Source: Pelodera strongyloides
Taxonomy: Eukaryota; Nematoda; Chromadorea; Rhabditida; Rhabditidae
Assembly: GCA_036852015.1 (NCBI GenBank)
Contig: JAANDG010000105.1
Span: 186,001-250,000 of the forward strand
Reading direction: 5' to 3'
DNA: 64,000 nucleotides
In this document: piece by piece, positions 51,501 through 61,500 of the stretch
Position numbering within the stretch: the first letter of the stretch is position 1
How the letters are laid out: the number at the start of each line of letters is the position of its first letter
Position numbers and translations under genes: made by a program
The notes under the pieces: model-generated
What the model saw: the letters and a program-made list of their open reading frames with translations, nothing else
Database searches by the model: none
What the model was told of the DNA's origin: nothing

Positions 51501-51734
51501 TCACTGATAAAGTGACATAAAACCCGAAACAAAACACTCGACAAAAACAAAAATATTCAAAAACAAAACTGAATTCAAATATGTAGAAAACTGACATCCT
51601 TCACTGCTCGGCAGGTCACATTTCAATTGCAAATTCCCTATGCTCCAAACATAAGGTGATGAATCGAACGTGACCGACGAGCGAATAAATAGACTTGAGA
51701 TTAATAAAAGAACAGATGGGAATGCTAAGCCCAT
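31635..51734 (-). CDS. large modular type I membrane protein, polydom-like (paralogue 1, complete)
   Basis: About 55 exons and 2,000 residues, stop TGA at 31635-31637. Order from the N terminus: signal peptide MGLAFPSVLLLISSLFIRS; C-type lectin domain; LDLa; several sushi (CCP) modules; calcium-binding EGF; more sushi; a Thr/Ser linker; about ten EGF-like modules; laminin-G/pentraxin-like domain; HYR; sushi; a beta-rich segment; cysteine-rich GCC2/GCC3-type (TNFR/ephrin-receptor-like) repeats; one transmembrane helix at 34908-35002; a Ser/Thr-rich cytoplasmic tail ending in acidic EDDDVCLIF. The combination recalls polydom/SVEP1 proteins but adds a lectin head and membrane anchor. A cell-surface adhesion or recognition receptor is inferred. 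Exon phases agree at almost every join; unresolved are the LDLa-to-sushi join near 50.2-50.4 kb and the last tail exon, where a 1-kb tandem repeat abuts the exon. One donor is GC (at 40565). A paralogue follows directly upstream at 52.5 kb. Exon lists are in the block entries. Confidence 0.8.
32175..34198. repeat. 1,011-bp tandem direct duplication, probably two LTR-like units
   Basis: Unit A (about 32175-33185) and unit B (about 33186-34198) are nearly identical, differing by a few single-base indels near 32750 and 33760. Each holds a TATTTAAG box followed by an initiator-like TCAGTTGTCATTCAGTC, and an AATAAA signal further on, the layout of a retroelement LTR. No internal coding region separates them. 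CATG occurs at both outer flanks and may be a short target duplication. A plain segmental tandem duplication is the alternative. Confidence 0.7.
35077..37591 (-). other. paralogue 1: cysteine-rich GCC2/GCC3 (TNFR/ephrin-receptor-like) region
   Basis: Exons 37479-37591, 37199-37338, 36921-37076, 36685-36818, 36434-36529, 35901-36089, 35219-35323, 35077-35130. Repeats such as CMPCKNNQYSS, CKPGQHYNF...CEECGKGTFSVYGG, CVSCPAGTQM...CEPCPIGTFS and CRKCELGTYT are the C-x-x-C-x-x-G-T-[FY]-S units of GCC2_GCC3/ephrin-receptor-like domains, just outside the membrane. Confidence 0.8.
35417..35777. mobile_element. palindromic MITE with TTAA ends (MITE-3)
   Basis: A 361-bp near-perfect palindrome in an intron of paralogue 1. 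The ends are TTAAAGGGATCGGCTCAC and GTGAGCCAATCCCTTTAA; the arms remain matched to the centre, where AATTGTCC...GGACAATT closes the hairpin. Same terminal motif as MITE-1 and MITE-2. Absent from the equivalent intron of paralogue 2, so inserted after duplication. Confidence 0.9.
37800..39204 (-). other. paralogue 1: HYR domain and membrane-proximal sushi
   Basis: Exons 39116-39204, 38903-39015, 38674-38827, 38319-38478, 38069-38143, 37800-37967. HYR: LPIVTGCPKTI, VWKTEFTDNIEVTRID, ISGDTFTWGIYEVVTTAY then DAADNFASCVFNI, the usual tA.D.AgN...C.F pattern. CCP: LTCHDTHYKDDNLP...ATCDIMGQWSRV...LPDCG. Confidence 0.75.
39470..40650 (-). other. paralogue 1: laminin-G/pentraxin-like domain
   Basis: Exons 40566-40650, 40109-40186, 39820-39907, 39470-39625. 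FNLQFHGRFRNTQNFAS starts it, FTICGWAQISN...VIFLSVKD follows, then SAILINSNSIP...YQWHQFCFRFSHQLFVYLDG: the W-H...F....L.VYLDG signature of a concanavalin-fold LamG domain. The first exon's donor is GCGAGT (GC-AG intron); paralogue 2 has a normal GTGAGT at the same place. Confidence 0.75.
40397..40502. repeat. GA-rich microsatellite in an intron of paralogue 1
   Basis: Interrupted (GA)n tract within the 40187-40565 intron. Not present at the same place in paralogue 2, so it arose or was lost after duplication. Confidence 0.8.
40733..45088 (-). other. paralogue 1: EGF-rich region
   Basis: Exons 44992-45088, 44194-44319, 43549-43667, 43339-43474, 43022-43161, 42754-42881, 42453-42558, 42252-42332, 41443-41586, 41263-41338, 40967-41033, 40733-40871. 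Roughly ten EGF-like modules, many split mid-domain by a phase-1 intron after the C-x-C-x-P-G turn (for example CDCVPGYT|G and CACAP|G). Typical strings are NPCDEWKCEYGTCSYN, CSGHGKCWFYF, NPCQHKSICH and CQNGGSCTDK. Every exon has a same-phase counterpart in paralogue 2. Confidence 0.85.
45301..45387 (-). other. paralogue 1: Thr/Ser-rich linker exon
   Basis: 29 residues including PLTTTTSLTNSFGSS, phase 0 at both ends, a likely O-glycosylated spacer between the sushi and EGF parts. Its counterpart in paralogue 2 is the exon beginning at 63893. Confidence 0.7.
45481..46862 (-). other. paralogue 1: second sushi run
   Basis: Exons 46775-46862, 46429-46483, 45950-46052, 45639-45809, 45481-45515. 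Modules CLVPPIVYFAAAEMICSG...CKNWLPTL...NC, then a divergent one ending HNPPICF, then APSCGNPSTYLNIVGL...VPQWMPSLPTC. Phases agree throughout. Confidence 0.7.
46863..47759. other. paralogue 1: 0.9-kb intron
   Basis: Between the Ca-EGF and sushi exons. I see no extra in-phase exon, repeat or RNA gene; a 77-codon plus-strand frame at 47256 has no splice or start context. Confidence 0.4.
47760..47918 (-). other. paralogue 1: calcium-binding EGF module
   Basis: DINECEERTALCSGGFQC followed by INTEGSYYCDCLAGFE: the DxxEC start and the N..GSY.C.C.aGF pattern define a Ca-binding EGF domain with the Asn/Tyr hydroxylation-type consensus. Confidence 0.85.
48269..50174 (-). other. paralogue 1: first sushi (CCP) run
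   Basis: Exons 50138-50174, 49664-49755, 49074-49192, 48884-48914, 48608-48793, 48269-48394. They give DLCKSGSSYLIGCRPDHY...TCENGQWTPKLGCP, then CQEPPKVVHNATAIDW, then CYSAELASAKYAEVP...SGKWKQDIFTAC, and a shorter Cys-rich stretch ending KPNYTCQ-like before the EGF. The boundaries of 49074 and 48884 are the least certain: donor GTTAGC and acceptor GCAAG. Confidence 0.65.
48459..48573. repeat. (TA)n followed by (CT)n compound microsatellite
   Basis: About 64 bp of TA repeat, then about 50 bp of CT-rich repeat, in an intron of paralogue 1 between exons 48269-48394 and 48608-48793. Confidence 0.9.
50387..50484 (-). other. paralogue 1: LDL-receptor class A module
   Basis: Together with the end of exon 50621-50706 it gives C-KEGEFRCLDNSRCIS...GIRDCEDNSDEE, six cysteines with the C-terminal D-C-x-D-x-SDE calcium cage. 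Ends in phase 0, whereas the next recognised exon needs phase 1, so a small exon between 50175 and 50386 is missing from my model. Confidence 0.8.
50621..51734 (-). other. paralogue 1: signal peptide and C-type lectin domain
   Basis: Exons 51596-51734, 51414-51503, 51296-51389, 51061-51152, 50854-50986, 50621-50706. The lectin reads SWFPGGDSCLFVNEKK, LTFDESALFCSNK, NWLMVGFLDN...VYWTG, GWCLAL and GGWVLRNCSEEWPVICQ: the expected conserved Cys and Trp pattern. I do not see an EPN or QPD calcium/sugar motif, so carbohydrate binding is uncertain. Confidence 0.75.
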
Positions 51735-52506
51735 AATTTGTATGCAGCAATAGCACTTAAAAAATATTCCGCCGTTGTTAGGTATTTATTCGCTGCTTAG
51801 AATAGCGTGAAGAACCGCTACTGCTTAGTGTGTAGTGTGTATTGTTAGTGGGCAATTAGGAATATCCGCTTTACTCAAAAGGCGTTCGGGAGTTGCTCCT
51901 AATCTTATCTTGGACAATGTGCTTATCAAAAAGGGCGTTGGACATATTTACGATGTGCAATAAATCAGTAGTTTAATGAAAATATAGGTTCGAGTTGCTT
52001 CTCAACTAAACTGTGTCAGCAAAAATCATAAGGTAGAGCAAAGCAAATTATGCATAGGCACAATAAAGGAAAGATTATCCCAAATCGAGATACCTTTTTA
52101 TCTCACTGAGTGAGAACAAAATACTACAAGGACCATATCTCGGTCGCTAATGCGCGTGGAAAAAGGAGACATAGGTTTCCGAAGGACCTACCTCTGCTCT
52201 ATCTTAATACAGCGATTACCACCTAATTGTACCTCAGGTCCTTTGTCACTAGTGTGAATGACTGCTTCATAGTAGGAAGTCGTGACTTTTTTGTGTTTAT
52301 TCCAAACAATTTGTTTAGCATGTAATAACAACTTTATTAATCTCCATAGGACATTGTTTAATATTGTGCATGTGTATGAGATGAAAGTAGTAGTCCAATT
52401 CAAGAGAAGAAGTCCTCCTGAATGAAACAAATACAATGATTAAATGTTTTGCATATGATTTTCGCAAAAAAATCATATGAAGAACTTGAATGAACACCTA
52501 AAAATT
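51735..52506. other. spacer between the tandem paralogues
   Basis: 770 bp containing the promoter of paralogue 1 and the 3' end of paralogue 2. AGAAGAAGTCCTCCT at about 52406 also occurs after paralogue 1 at about 31571, so both 3' flanks keep a common element. Minus-strand AATAAA near 52335 is a candidate poly(A) signal for paralogue 2. TTTTTTAAG about 21 bases upstream of the ATG at 51734 may be a trans-splice acceptor. Confidence 0.4.
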
Positions 52507-55500
52507 TCAACCAATCTTGATAAAAATTAAACAAACATCGTCGTCCTCGACAGAAGTCTCGTCAGTGCTCAGACGGCCATTTGATCCATTCCATGGAGAA
52601 TCGAGTTCACTATCCATTCTGAACGAGAAGCAGTGATAGTGTGATTATCATTAACCGCCTCCTCAGGGTAACTATCAGCGTTTGCAGAATCGAGTATTGG
52701 TCATGATAAAAAGTGTATTGTTCAATTGGTTTGGTCATTCTAAGTCTTCGAATACAAACACCCTCACCGCGTACGAATTCGAGGAGGTAAATGCATCTGC
52801 CTGCGTTGCGCATCTACAACGAGTGTTGATTCTGGAAACATCGTAAGCATTAGGCTCATTTTCGATCCTCGTTGTATTTAATGTTCGCACGTGAACTGAT
52901 CAACTACCATATATGCGGTTGGCAATATAATAGTAAATCAAGGTGATGAACACATACGTCGAAACACCCCATTATTCTGGGAGAATTTGTCTTCGTCATC
53001 TTCTCCGTATGACGATCTTCTGTTCACCAACTGCGGAGACCGAAGGGTGGCGGACGGATATTGAGGTAACTATAAAAACGCATCAGAATTTATTACGAAA
53101 ACAGCATGTATAATCAATATGCATCAATTTCAATATGTACAGTAAAATAGGGAGAGCAAGTAAAAGATTATTAAACAGAAGTAAAGGTTATATTTGTACG
53201 ATGAAACGAAAGACAAACGTTTGATGGAATTGGTTCCACTGTCAATGTTGGTCGAGTGTTGAGTATCTGTGTTCGGTTCTGGCCTCCTCGGGTCGAGAAA
53301 CTCTACAAATTCACTAAATTCGATGCAAATAATCATTAGAACCTTTTTCCGTATCACTGTATTATTACACATAAAATGGCGTCGGCGGTATGAGTCTCCG
53401 AATTGTCCCTAAGATTAGGTATTAGCCTTTTATGCAAATCTATAACCTCGCTGTATGTTCCAATTTCTGAGTTGCTTGGTTCTAACATCAAATGTGGCGT
53501 GGCAGCAGAAGCCGGTCTCCGATACTCTGTTGAAACCAAAGCTTCCTGTTTTGATGCCAATCCTAGCACAATCTTTATCCTAGAATGAAAAAGTGAAATG
53601 TTCATTTGTGGACTAGTACTCCCCGAAAACACGAAAGGATTATTTCCAATTAAGGTCCTTATCGTTTGTTACTAATTGGTTTAACAAGAATAATCAAAAA
53701 TAAGTATTAAAACAGATTTAAACGGTAAGAATTTTTTAAGTTTGCTATATTTTTTTCGGACCCCTATAATTGAATAGAGCCAATTTTTTACCTGTTCCTG
53801 TTGAAATACATGATAATACTTCCGAAACAGAGAACAAAGAGAAATACGACACCGGCAGCAACAGCAATCCATTTTAGAGGCGATGAATTATGTTTCTGGA
53901 AATTGAAAACTGATAAAAGGAGAAGGATGGGTTTTGTTAGCTTCGAAACTGAATATTCGACTTCAAACCAACCTCAGATACTTCCTTTGCAAAACATCGC
54001 GTTCCCAGGTCAGTTTTTGTGCAGACCTGAAGCTCTACGTTTAATTTAAAAATGTAGTTGCGATTGGAATAAATAGAGAGGTGTAGCTTAACATACACAA
54101 ATATGAACAAGTACCTGGCCAGTGGGGCATGAGTTATCGGAGCACAAATTAACGTTGCATTGGGTTGGTGAATCGCTTGGAGATGTACATTTGATGCATT
54201 CAGATGCATTTGTTGTTACCTAAAAAATAGACGATAGAACACAAATTAGCTTAGACATCCTCATTAAACTGAATTCCTGTGCTGCAGTGAAGCAGAGTCG
54301 CGAGCTGGGAAAACGTGATTTTGGAACGGATAAAGCAAGTTCCTAAAAAAGGCGGTCAGGTTTAAACAACATTTTCACGTACAGTATATGTCCCAATTTC
54401 GCATTTTCTGCAATATCGATCCAATTGAAATGTGTCCACATCTACAGGTCCTGCTCCGGCAACAGTGAAAGTGTTAATCGGACAGTTGATTACATCACAT
54501 TCTTTCTCTGATGTGGAACCGTCGTGGGAGGTCGTCAGTCCATATTTACATAAATCGCATCGAGCGGCGTTCTAAAGAACAAATATTACGTTATGGAGCC
54601 GGGCAAAAGAAATATTTAGAAACCATTTTTAAGCATAAAGTAGCACTTAAAAGGTCAGGCCCATTTCAAATAACCCCTATTTCTGATGATTCCATCTGAT
54701 TCTCCATTTCAAATACAGTAGGATGCGATATTTTTCTAATTTTCAAGCGCAAAATGCACACACTATTCGGCAATTTGCCGTGGGCAGTCATTCCCAACTA
54801 TTTATCGCAGTTGCCACGCCCACTCCCCTTGATTGGCCAATATCGCAGCGCTTAAGCGTTAAATACAACGGAACCTGATTCGAGAATAGAGCTCACATAT
54901 AAACAATAAGCTAGAACAAGGATCTTTGCTGTGTGAGTTATTAATGTACGAAAAAGAGCCAACAACCTCTTTCGAGCCTGGTTACAAATAAACGACACAT
55001 GCCTAGAAAAACTAAGATTTTCGGTAATAAAAAAGACTAAGTCTTTAACTGTTACCTTTGAAATTACAGTACCATTGCAAATATAGTCTGGTTTGGGATT
55101 TCGAGCACCAATGTATAGTGCTTGACACTTATGAGGTGCCAACGGCAACTGACTGGGTATGACTATGTTAAATTGCTGAATACTGCGTGAATGTTGCGTT
55201 TGAAAATTTGAAAAAAATTGTATCCTACTTTATTTGACATGCAGAATCGGATGGAATCATCAAAAATAGGCGTCATTTGAAATGGGCCTGTCCCTTTAAT
55301 ATTAATACACGTTGTTAGCCCGTACAACCAGCGATCAGAGTTATTAGTAACTTGCTGAAAATGTTCCAATGGGACATGGTTCGCATTTCTCGTCTTCGCT
55401 CATCTGGGTACCTGCTGGGCATGAAACACAGTCGTCCGGAGAAGTGCTTCCCTAAATTTGAGCTTCCAATTAGTTGAACAGGAACCACTCTTGAAAAGGT

Positions 55501-58500
55501 CAAGTGGTTTCAGGTGTGATTTGTGTTCGTCGCCACATTATCCACGTATTATTCGGGGTTTTTAGCATACTATTTTCCAAAGGAGGATTAGACATTCGAT
55601 TGTTCACTTGCAGTCATTGCCCAGTAATATTCAAGTGTTTTCGATTTTGAGCCCCGTAATATTTCCTTTTCAACTTACCGTGTGCGTTGTAGTCTTATCG
55701 CTTGGGCACGATGTACATTGGAGGACTCCTCCATAAACAGAATATGTGCCTTTCCCGCATTCCTCACATTGTGTATATGAGGCATTTAAATATACACTGT
55801 GTTGACCAGGATCGCATATCACTGAAGTTAAAAGAACGGTTGCTAAAGAATTTTGAGGGAATATGAGATAAAAAAGGAAAGACATATACGTTTTAATAGG
55901 CTAAAGAAAGGTAAATTACAAAAGCAGTCGTCCTTCTTAACCCCTGGTCGATCACCACAGGTCTGGCCATTGGGACAGTTATGGCACTCGTTATCCGTCG
56001 ATGAGGAGTATTGATTGTCACGGCATAGCTCACATTTTCCGTTGGCGTCCAGGCCGTATGTTTCATTACACGTGGCTGAATCGAGATTAAAATGTCACAT
56101 CATGCAAATGCGTATAATAGTAGTTCAGTTGGCTTCCCCACTCATTTTAGTTTACAAGTGTTACCCATAAATCGCCCAAGAATGAAAGTTACAACTTACT
56201 ACAGAAGACAGATGTTGCCGTTGTGATCAAAACGGGTTGTTCCTTAGAGCAGAAAAATTTTGGTGTTGAAAGGGAGTAATTTGAGGTATCATTGCTCTTG
56301 CTCAGCTCAGAAGAAACGTTTGAATTGACTGAGTACCGGACAGAGCTGTAAAATAACATGGGTTTGAATGTGTAAATGCTATGCTATAAACATTGTCAAT
56401 GTGTGATTAATGTCACCATTTCATGATCGTAGTGCAAGAGAATAATGAATTAGGACGCATTGAATAGACTCACTTGACAACAAATTCAAAGGTAAAAGTA
56501 AAGCCTTCCTCTTCTTTCAGCATCAACTGTTTCGGACAATCAGACAGTGTGAAAGTACAGAATTCAGTGAAGTTGTCTGGGCACAACTGAAAAGACTCCT
56601 TTGTTATCCAGTCTCTAATAAGTGATTGATTGACTGTTTGATCCATGTACTCTAAAGAAATTTACGGGTCTGAAGACATCTCCTAGGGCTGCATCCAGTT
56701 TCTTTCGTGCATGAGGACAGTCACCACTCATTGTAACACTCCCGTTTCCGGATTGAATTGGATTCACCGTCCGTCCACAGTCCGGAAGTGACGTTTCTTT
56801 GCCAGGCGGCTGTATTGACACTCGACTCCACTGGCCCTAAAGGCAAGTTCCCGATGATGTCGCCGGATGAAAAACGTCTGTGTTATTGTTATTATTACGT
56901 TGCACATGAAATCAAATTAAATGAAATACCATTATGTCGCAAGTAGCGAATATTGGAAGATTTTCATCTGTGTATTGAGTATCGTTACACGTCAGTGTGG
57001 CAGCCTGAAAATATTCATAACTGTAAAGAGTTAGGTTAGTTACATAGACCTAAAAAGTTTGTAAGAATTAGTCCGAGGCTACTTTAAAATAATACCAGAG
57101 TAGCATTGTTTAGGGATTGACATTTACTTGGTTGAACTATAAATATGCATAGACATTTTTTTTAAGTTTACCTCGCTCGCAAAAAGACTGTCAACGTAAA
57201 AAATATTGTATTTTGCATTGTCCGGCTGTGTAATTGATGGGCAAGTTGATGGACTAATTATAATATTGAAGACACACGACGCGAAGTTATCAGCAGCGTC
57301 GTATGCGGTAGTAACGACTTCATATATGCCCCTGAACAATACAGTTATATACACGAAGGTCACCATGAGCTAAGAAACAGCTGCTACGCGATGATGAGAA
57401 ACCGCGGTTCCAAGGCGTGGGTCAGTCGATTGAAAAAAAAATCTTTGCTCAAAAATCGGGTGGCTTGCATTGTAACCGTTGAGGAATCAGCGTCAAATGA
57501 TACATACCAGGTGAACGTATCCCCAGAAATAAAATTTGCATCAATTCGCGTGACTTCTATATTATCTGTGAATTCGGTTTTCCATTCTACGGAGGTAAGC
57601 CTTTTCGACGAAATTTTTTGAATTATTTTGGGACAATATGTGACGATTGGCAGGATTTTGTCTGAAAGAAAAAACGGAATTATACAACAGTTATATACGG
57701 CAACAAATACAAAACAACAACCTTGGATAGAATATACAAAGTTACGCAATTGTTTAGGTACCTGGGGCGCCTGGCGCTGGTATTCGACCGGGTAAATGTT
57801 GCGAACCATAGCAGATACCGGGAAAGACAGGGCTCACTGCCCAATTGCTAAGGGCAATTTTAGGGAAATCGATCCTAGAATGAAACAAATTTATGATTAA
57901 TTTGATGGACTTCCGAAAAGAATCTGCAAAGACATGTATTTACAGAGCATGTGACGAAAAACATTAAGCTTTCTTTTAACTTCTAACCTCGTTTACATGT
58001 TTTCCACACAAACTTACAATAAAAAACTTACCAGCTTAGAATTGGGTCTGGTGGAGAATAATAGTTACAGTTGAAGGACATTTCAGATATATCATCGTCA
58101 CTTAACGGGGCAGAGTACACCTGAAAGGCACTTAATGATTGTTTTCTTACTATTCAGTATATTAGTGAACAACACTTATTATATAACGCAGGTAATGTAC
58201 ACTGGTCACTCATTAGACTAGCTTCTACCTGAACGCCAGAAATTGATCCCATAAATTGTGCATTGTGATAGGGCACTAGCGTGACTTGGACATCTGAATT
58301 GAGCGCGGGAAATGGATAAGGAGCATTTGCGATGAATACTCCATCCAAGTGTACAAAGAGTTGGTTGGAGAAACGGAAACAAAACTAAACAAGTATACAT
58401 AACATTCCTGGTGGGGGATTGAACCTTGGCCATCATGACTATGGATGAGAACTCACCCTCTACATTACCTAACCGATATACAACATAATCACCGTAAGAA

Positions 58501-61500
58501 ACGATAACTTCACAATTCGTGCTTATAGTCGTTTGCAACACAAACCGATACTAGTGAGGATGTTGCAAAAAAGTAACCCTTATTGAAAGCTTCAAACTGT
58601 AGGCCTCCTTATCGATTAACAGCAAAACTTTTTTTGTAAAATTAAGTCCTCTCCCACCTGATGCCACAGAAAGTCGTTGAGTCCAATTGGTATTGAATTA
58701 CTATCGATAATAATAGCTGAATTGGAAACCTCAACCAGTTTGTGCCTAGATTTTATAGTGAAATTGAATTTTTTCCTTATTTAAGAGCTGCAGAAACTGA
58801 CAACGTCCAAATATGACTATTTTTCTCTAGATAAGGTACAATCTAGATAAGGTATGCATAAGTTTTAACATTTCTTGCTTTACCCTGCTCTATCCTTTAT
58901 GCTGAGAAATAGAACATCCTCCGAGTTTGAGATCTGAACCCATCCGCATATTGTGAACGAACTGAAATGTTTTAATGTTCATTGTTTCAGTGCTCTTTCT
59001 TTATTTAGTGAGCCTACAGATTATCCTCGATTAATGACATAATTCTTCGTGAACATCATAATACGCAAATTTCTTTACAAAAGTGTCATCTAGTTGCCTT
59101 TGGTGTGATACACTTTTTGTTTATTCTTTCTATGTAGTAGTTTGTTCATTTTATGAAACTACATAAGAACACTCACCTGCCTACCGCAACGAATTTGCTG
59201 GCAAAGTTCTGTGTATTCCGGAAGCGTCCGCTGAATTGAAGGTTGAAGTCTCGGGTGCGAGCTAGAATAGTTCATTCAACAGTTGAGAAATGTCAGGGCC
59301 TCCAAAAAACTAGGACTAAAAATTTAAAAAGTAAAAGTCAACGAACAGCTTTCACAACGTGCTCCTTCGTAGAAATCTCCGCAAGTGCAGAATCCAATAT
59401 ATTTTACAATACCCGACACTTCGTCAATTCTTTTATCAGTACAAGTGCCTCCATTGAGGCAATGGACTAGAATTCCGCAAGCTTCCTAAAAGCTTATTTT
59501 ACTTTTAGTAAACCCTATCTTTTATTTGTGTAAATTCGAAAAAAAATTCACGCGATAAATATTTAGGCAAATGATAATAATAGTAGATTTACCGTGTAAT
59601 CATTTTCACAACGCCTTCCGATGAAATGCTTATCGCAAATGCATGTCTCGTTGAATCTAAAGTACTGACTTTAGTTTTGACATTTGTAGATTTTCTTAAA
59701 GCAAATTAGCGGTCGGTCTCAATAAAAAAATAGAAAAAGAGGAGGAGTAAACGGTAAAATTGAAGAATACTACCCCACTGAAGAATACTACCCAAATTTG
59801 AAATATACTACCCCAAATGTATGGGGGTAGCATTTTGTAGCATGCAAAGTACTACCCCACCATCGAAGAACACTGCCCCTTTTGACATTTTATTACCCCA
59901 GTCAAGGGGGTAGTAAATTGTAAGAAAGGGGTAGTGTTCTTCAATGGAGGGGTAGTGTTCTTCTATAGAGGGGTAATGTTCTTCAATGGCGGGGTAGTGA
60001 TCTTCAAACCCTAGGTAATCTTGAATTACGCTACCCCCTACATGTGAAAATACTACCCCTTCTTACAAAATATTACCCCCACCCATTGGCTTTTACTACC
60101 CCGTGAGGAAAATTACAAAATACTACCCCCATGAATTGAATATGACTACCCCACCATTGAACATGACTACCCCCATCAATTGAATATGACTACCCCACCA
60201 TTGAATATGACTACCCCACCATTGAATATGACTATACCCACTACCCCCATTGAATATGACTACCCCACCATTGAATATGACTACCCCACCATTGAATATG
60301 ACTACCCCACCATTGAATATGACTACCCCACCAATGAATACTACCCCACCATTGAATATGACTACCCCACCATTGAATATGACTACCCCACTAGAAAGGG
60401 GTAGTATTTTGTAAAGACAGGGGGGTAGTATTTTGTAAAATGAGGGTATTATTTTGCATGGGGTAATACTCTTCAAAAAGGGGTAGTGTTCTTCAATCCA
60501 GGGGGTAGTGTTCTTCAATTCTACCGGAGTAAACAACCGTGCGTTGATTGCATTTAAACCGTGCGTAATTTTGCTTATTTTACTAGTAATTCAAAATATT
60601 TCGTCAACATTTCGTCATTTGGATGCCGCGGAATGTTTAATTATTTCAAATTCCCAGATGGCGTTTTTTTCAGCTATTTTACTGAGCCGTCCGCCATGTG
60701 CGGATTTTTCCATACAAAATCAAACAAAAATCTTAGTTTGAACACATTTTTTTATAATCCGCACTTATTTGTTTGTGTTTTGATATTTATTTTCGTTGAT
60801 AACTGTTTTTAAACTATTTTTGGTGAAAAAACCCCAAACCGGGTGATATTTCGCTTTAACAGCGATCGCGCCACATTTTAAGCGGGTCAAGTTTCGCGAA
60901 TAACTTTATTTACTTTGGTTAAAACAGCAACAGTACACTTTTTTTTATCACAGTAACAGCATGAGCTCCGATTTGTGTGCCTTGTTGTATTTTACTATTA
61001 TTTGTTTCGTTGACACTGCTTAGTTTCCAATGACACAAAACAACTGACTTGCACTCTCCATGTCCGTAACAACCGATCTCATCCAAACAACCATGCGGGG
61101 TAGCACACTGTGCCCCTGACCAACCTAAAGTTATCATTTTTTCATCAATATTATCAACAAACGTACAAGCGTATCAGCTGATCTGGACTGCAATTGCAAA
61201 CGTGTCAGACAAGCATGTAAAACAAACTAACCTGGGGTACATAGGCAAGTATAGTTATCGACTGTCCCATGACATGTGGCGCCATTGAAGCATGGATCGA
61301 AATCACAATAGTTGATATGCTTGTCACACGTTTGGCCATACCACCCACCTTCACAGAAACAAATCGGATGGCCATCTAAAACAATAACAAGTTGACAATT
61401 TCACACCCGAATGTCTCCAAGCGAGCAACAAGAGGTCTGATATATGTTGATTTTCTATCCACATGACCGGCTTTCGACTTAAACAAGTATATGAAAGAAT

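Noticed and set aside
60123..60536. 137-codon frame with repeated GGVVIFN units
   Set aside because: It is the CTACCCC minisatellite read in one frame; all frames are open because the 21-nt unit has no stop in some registers.
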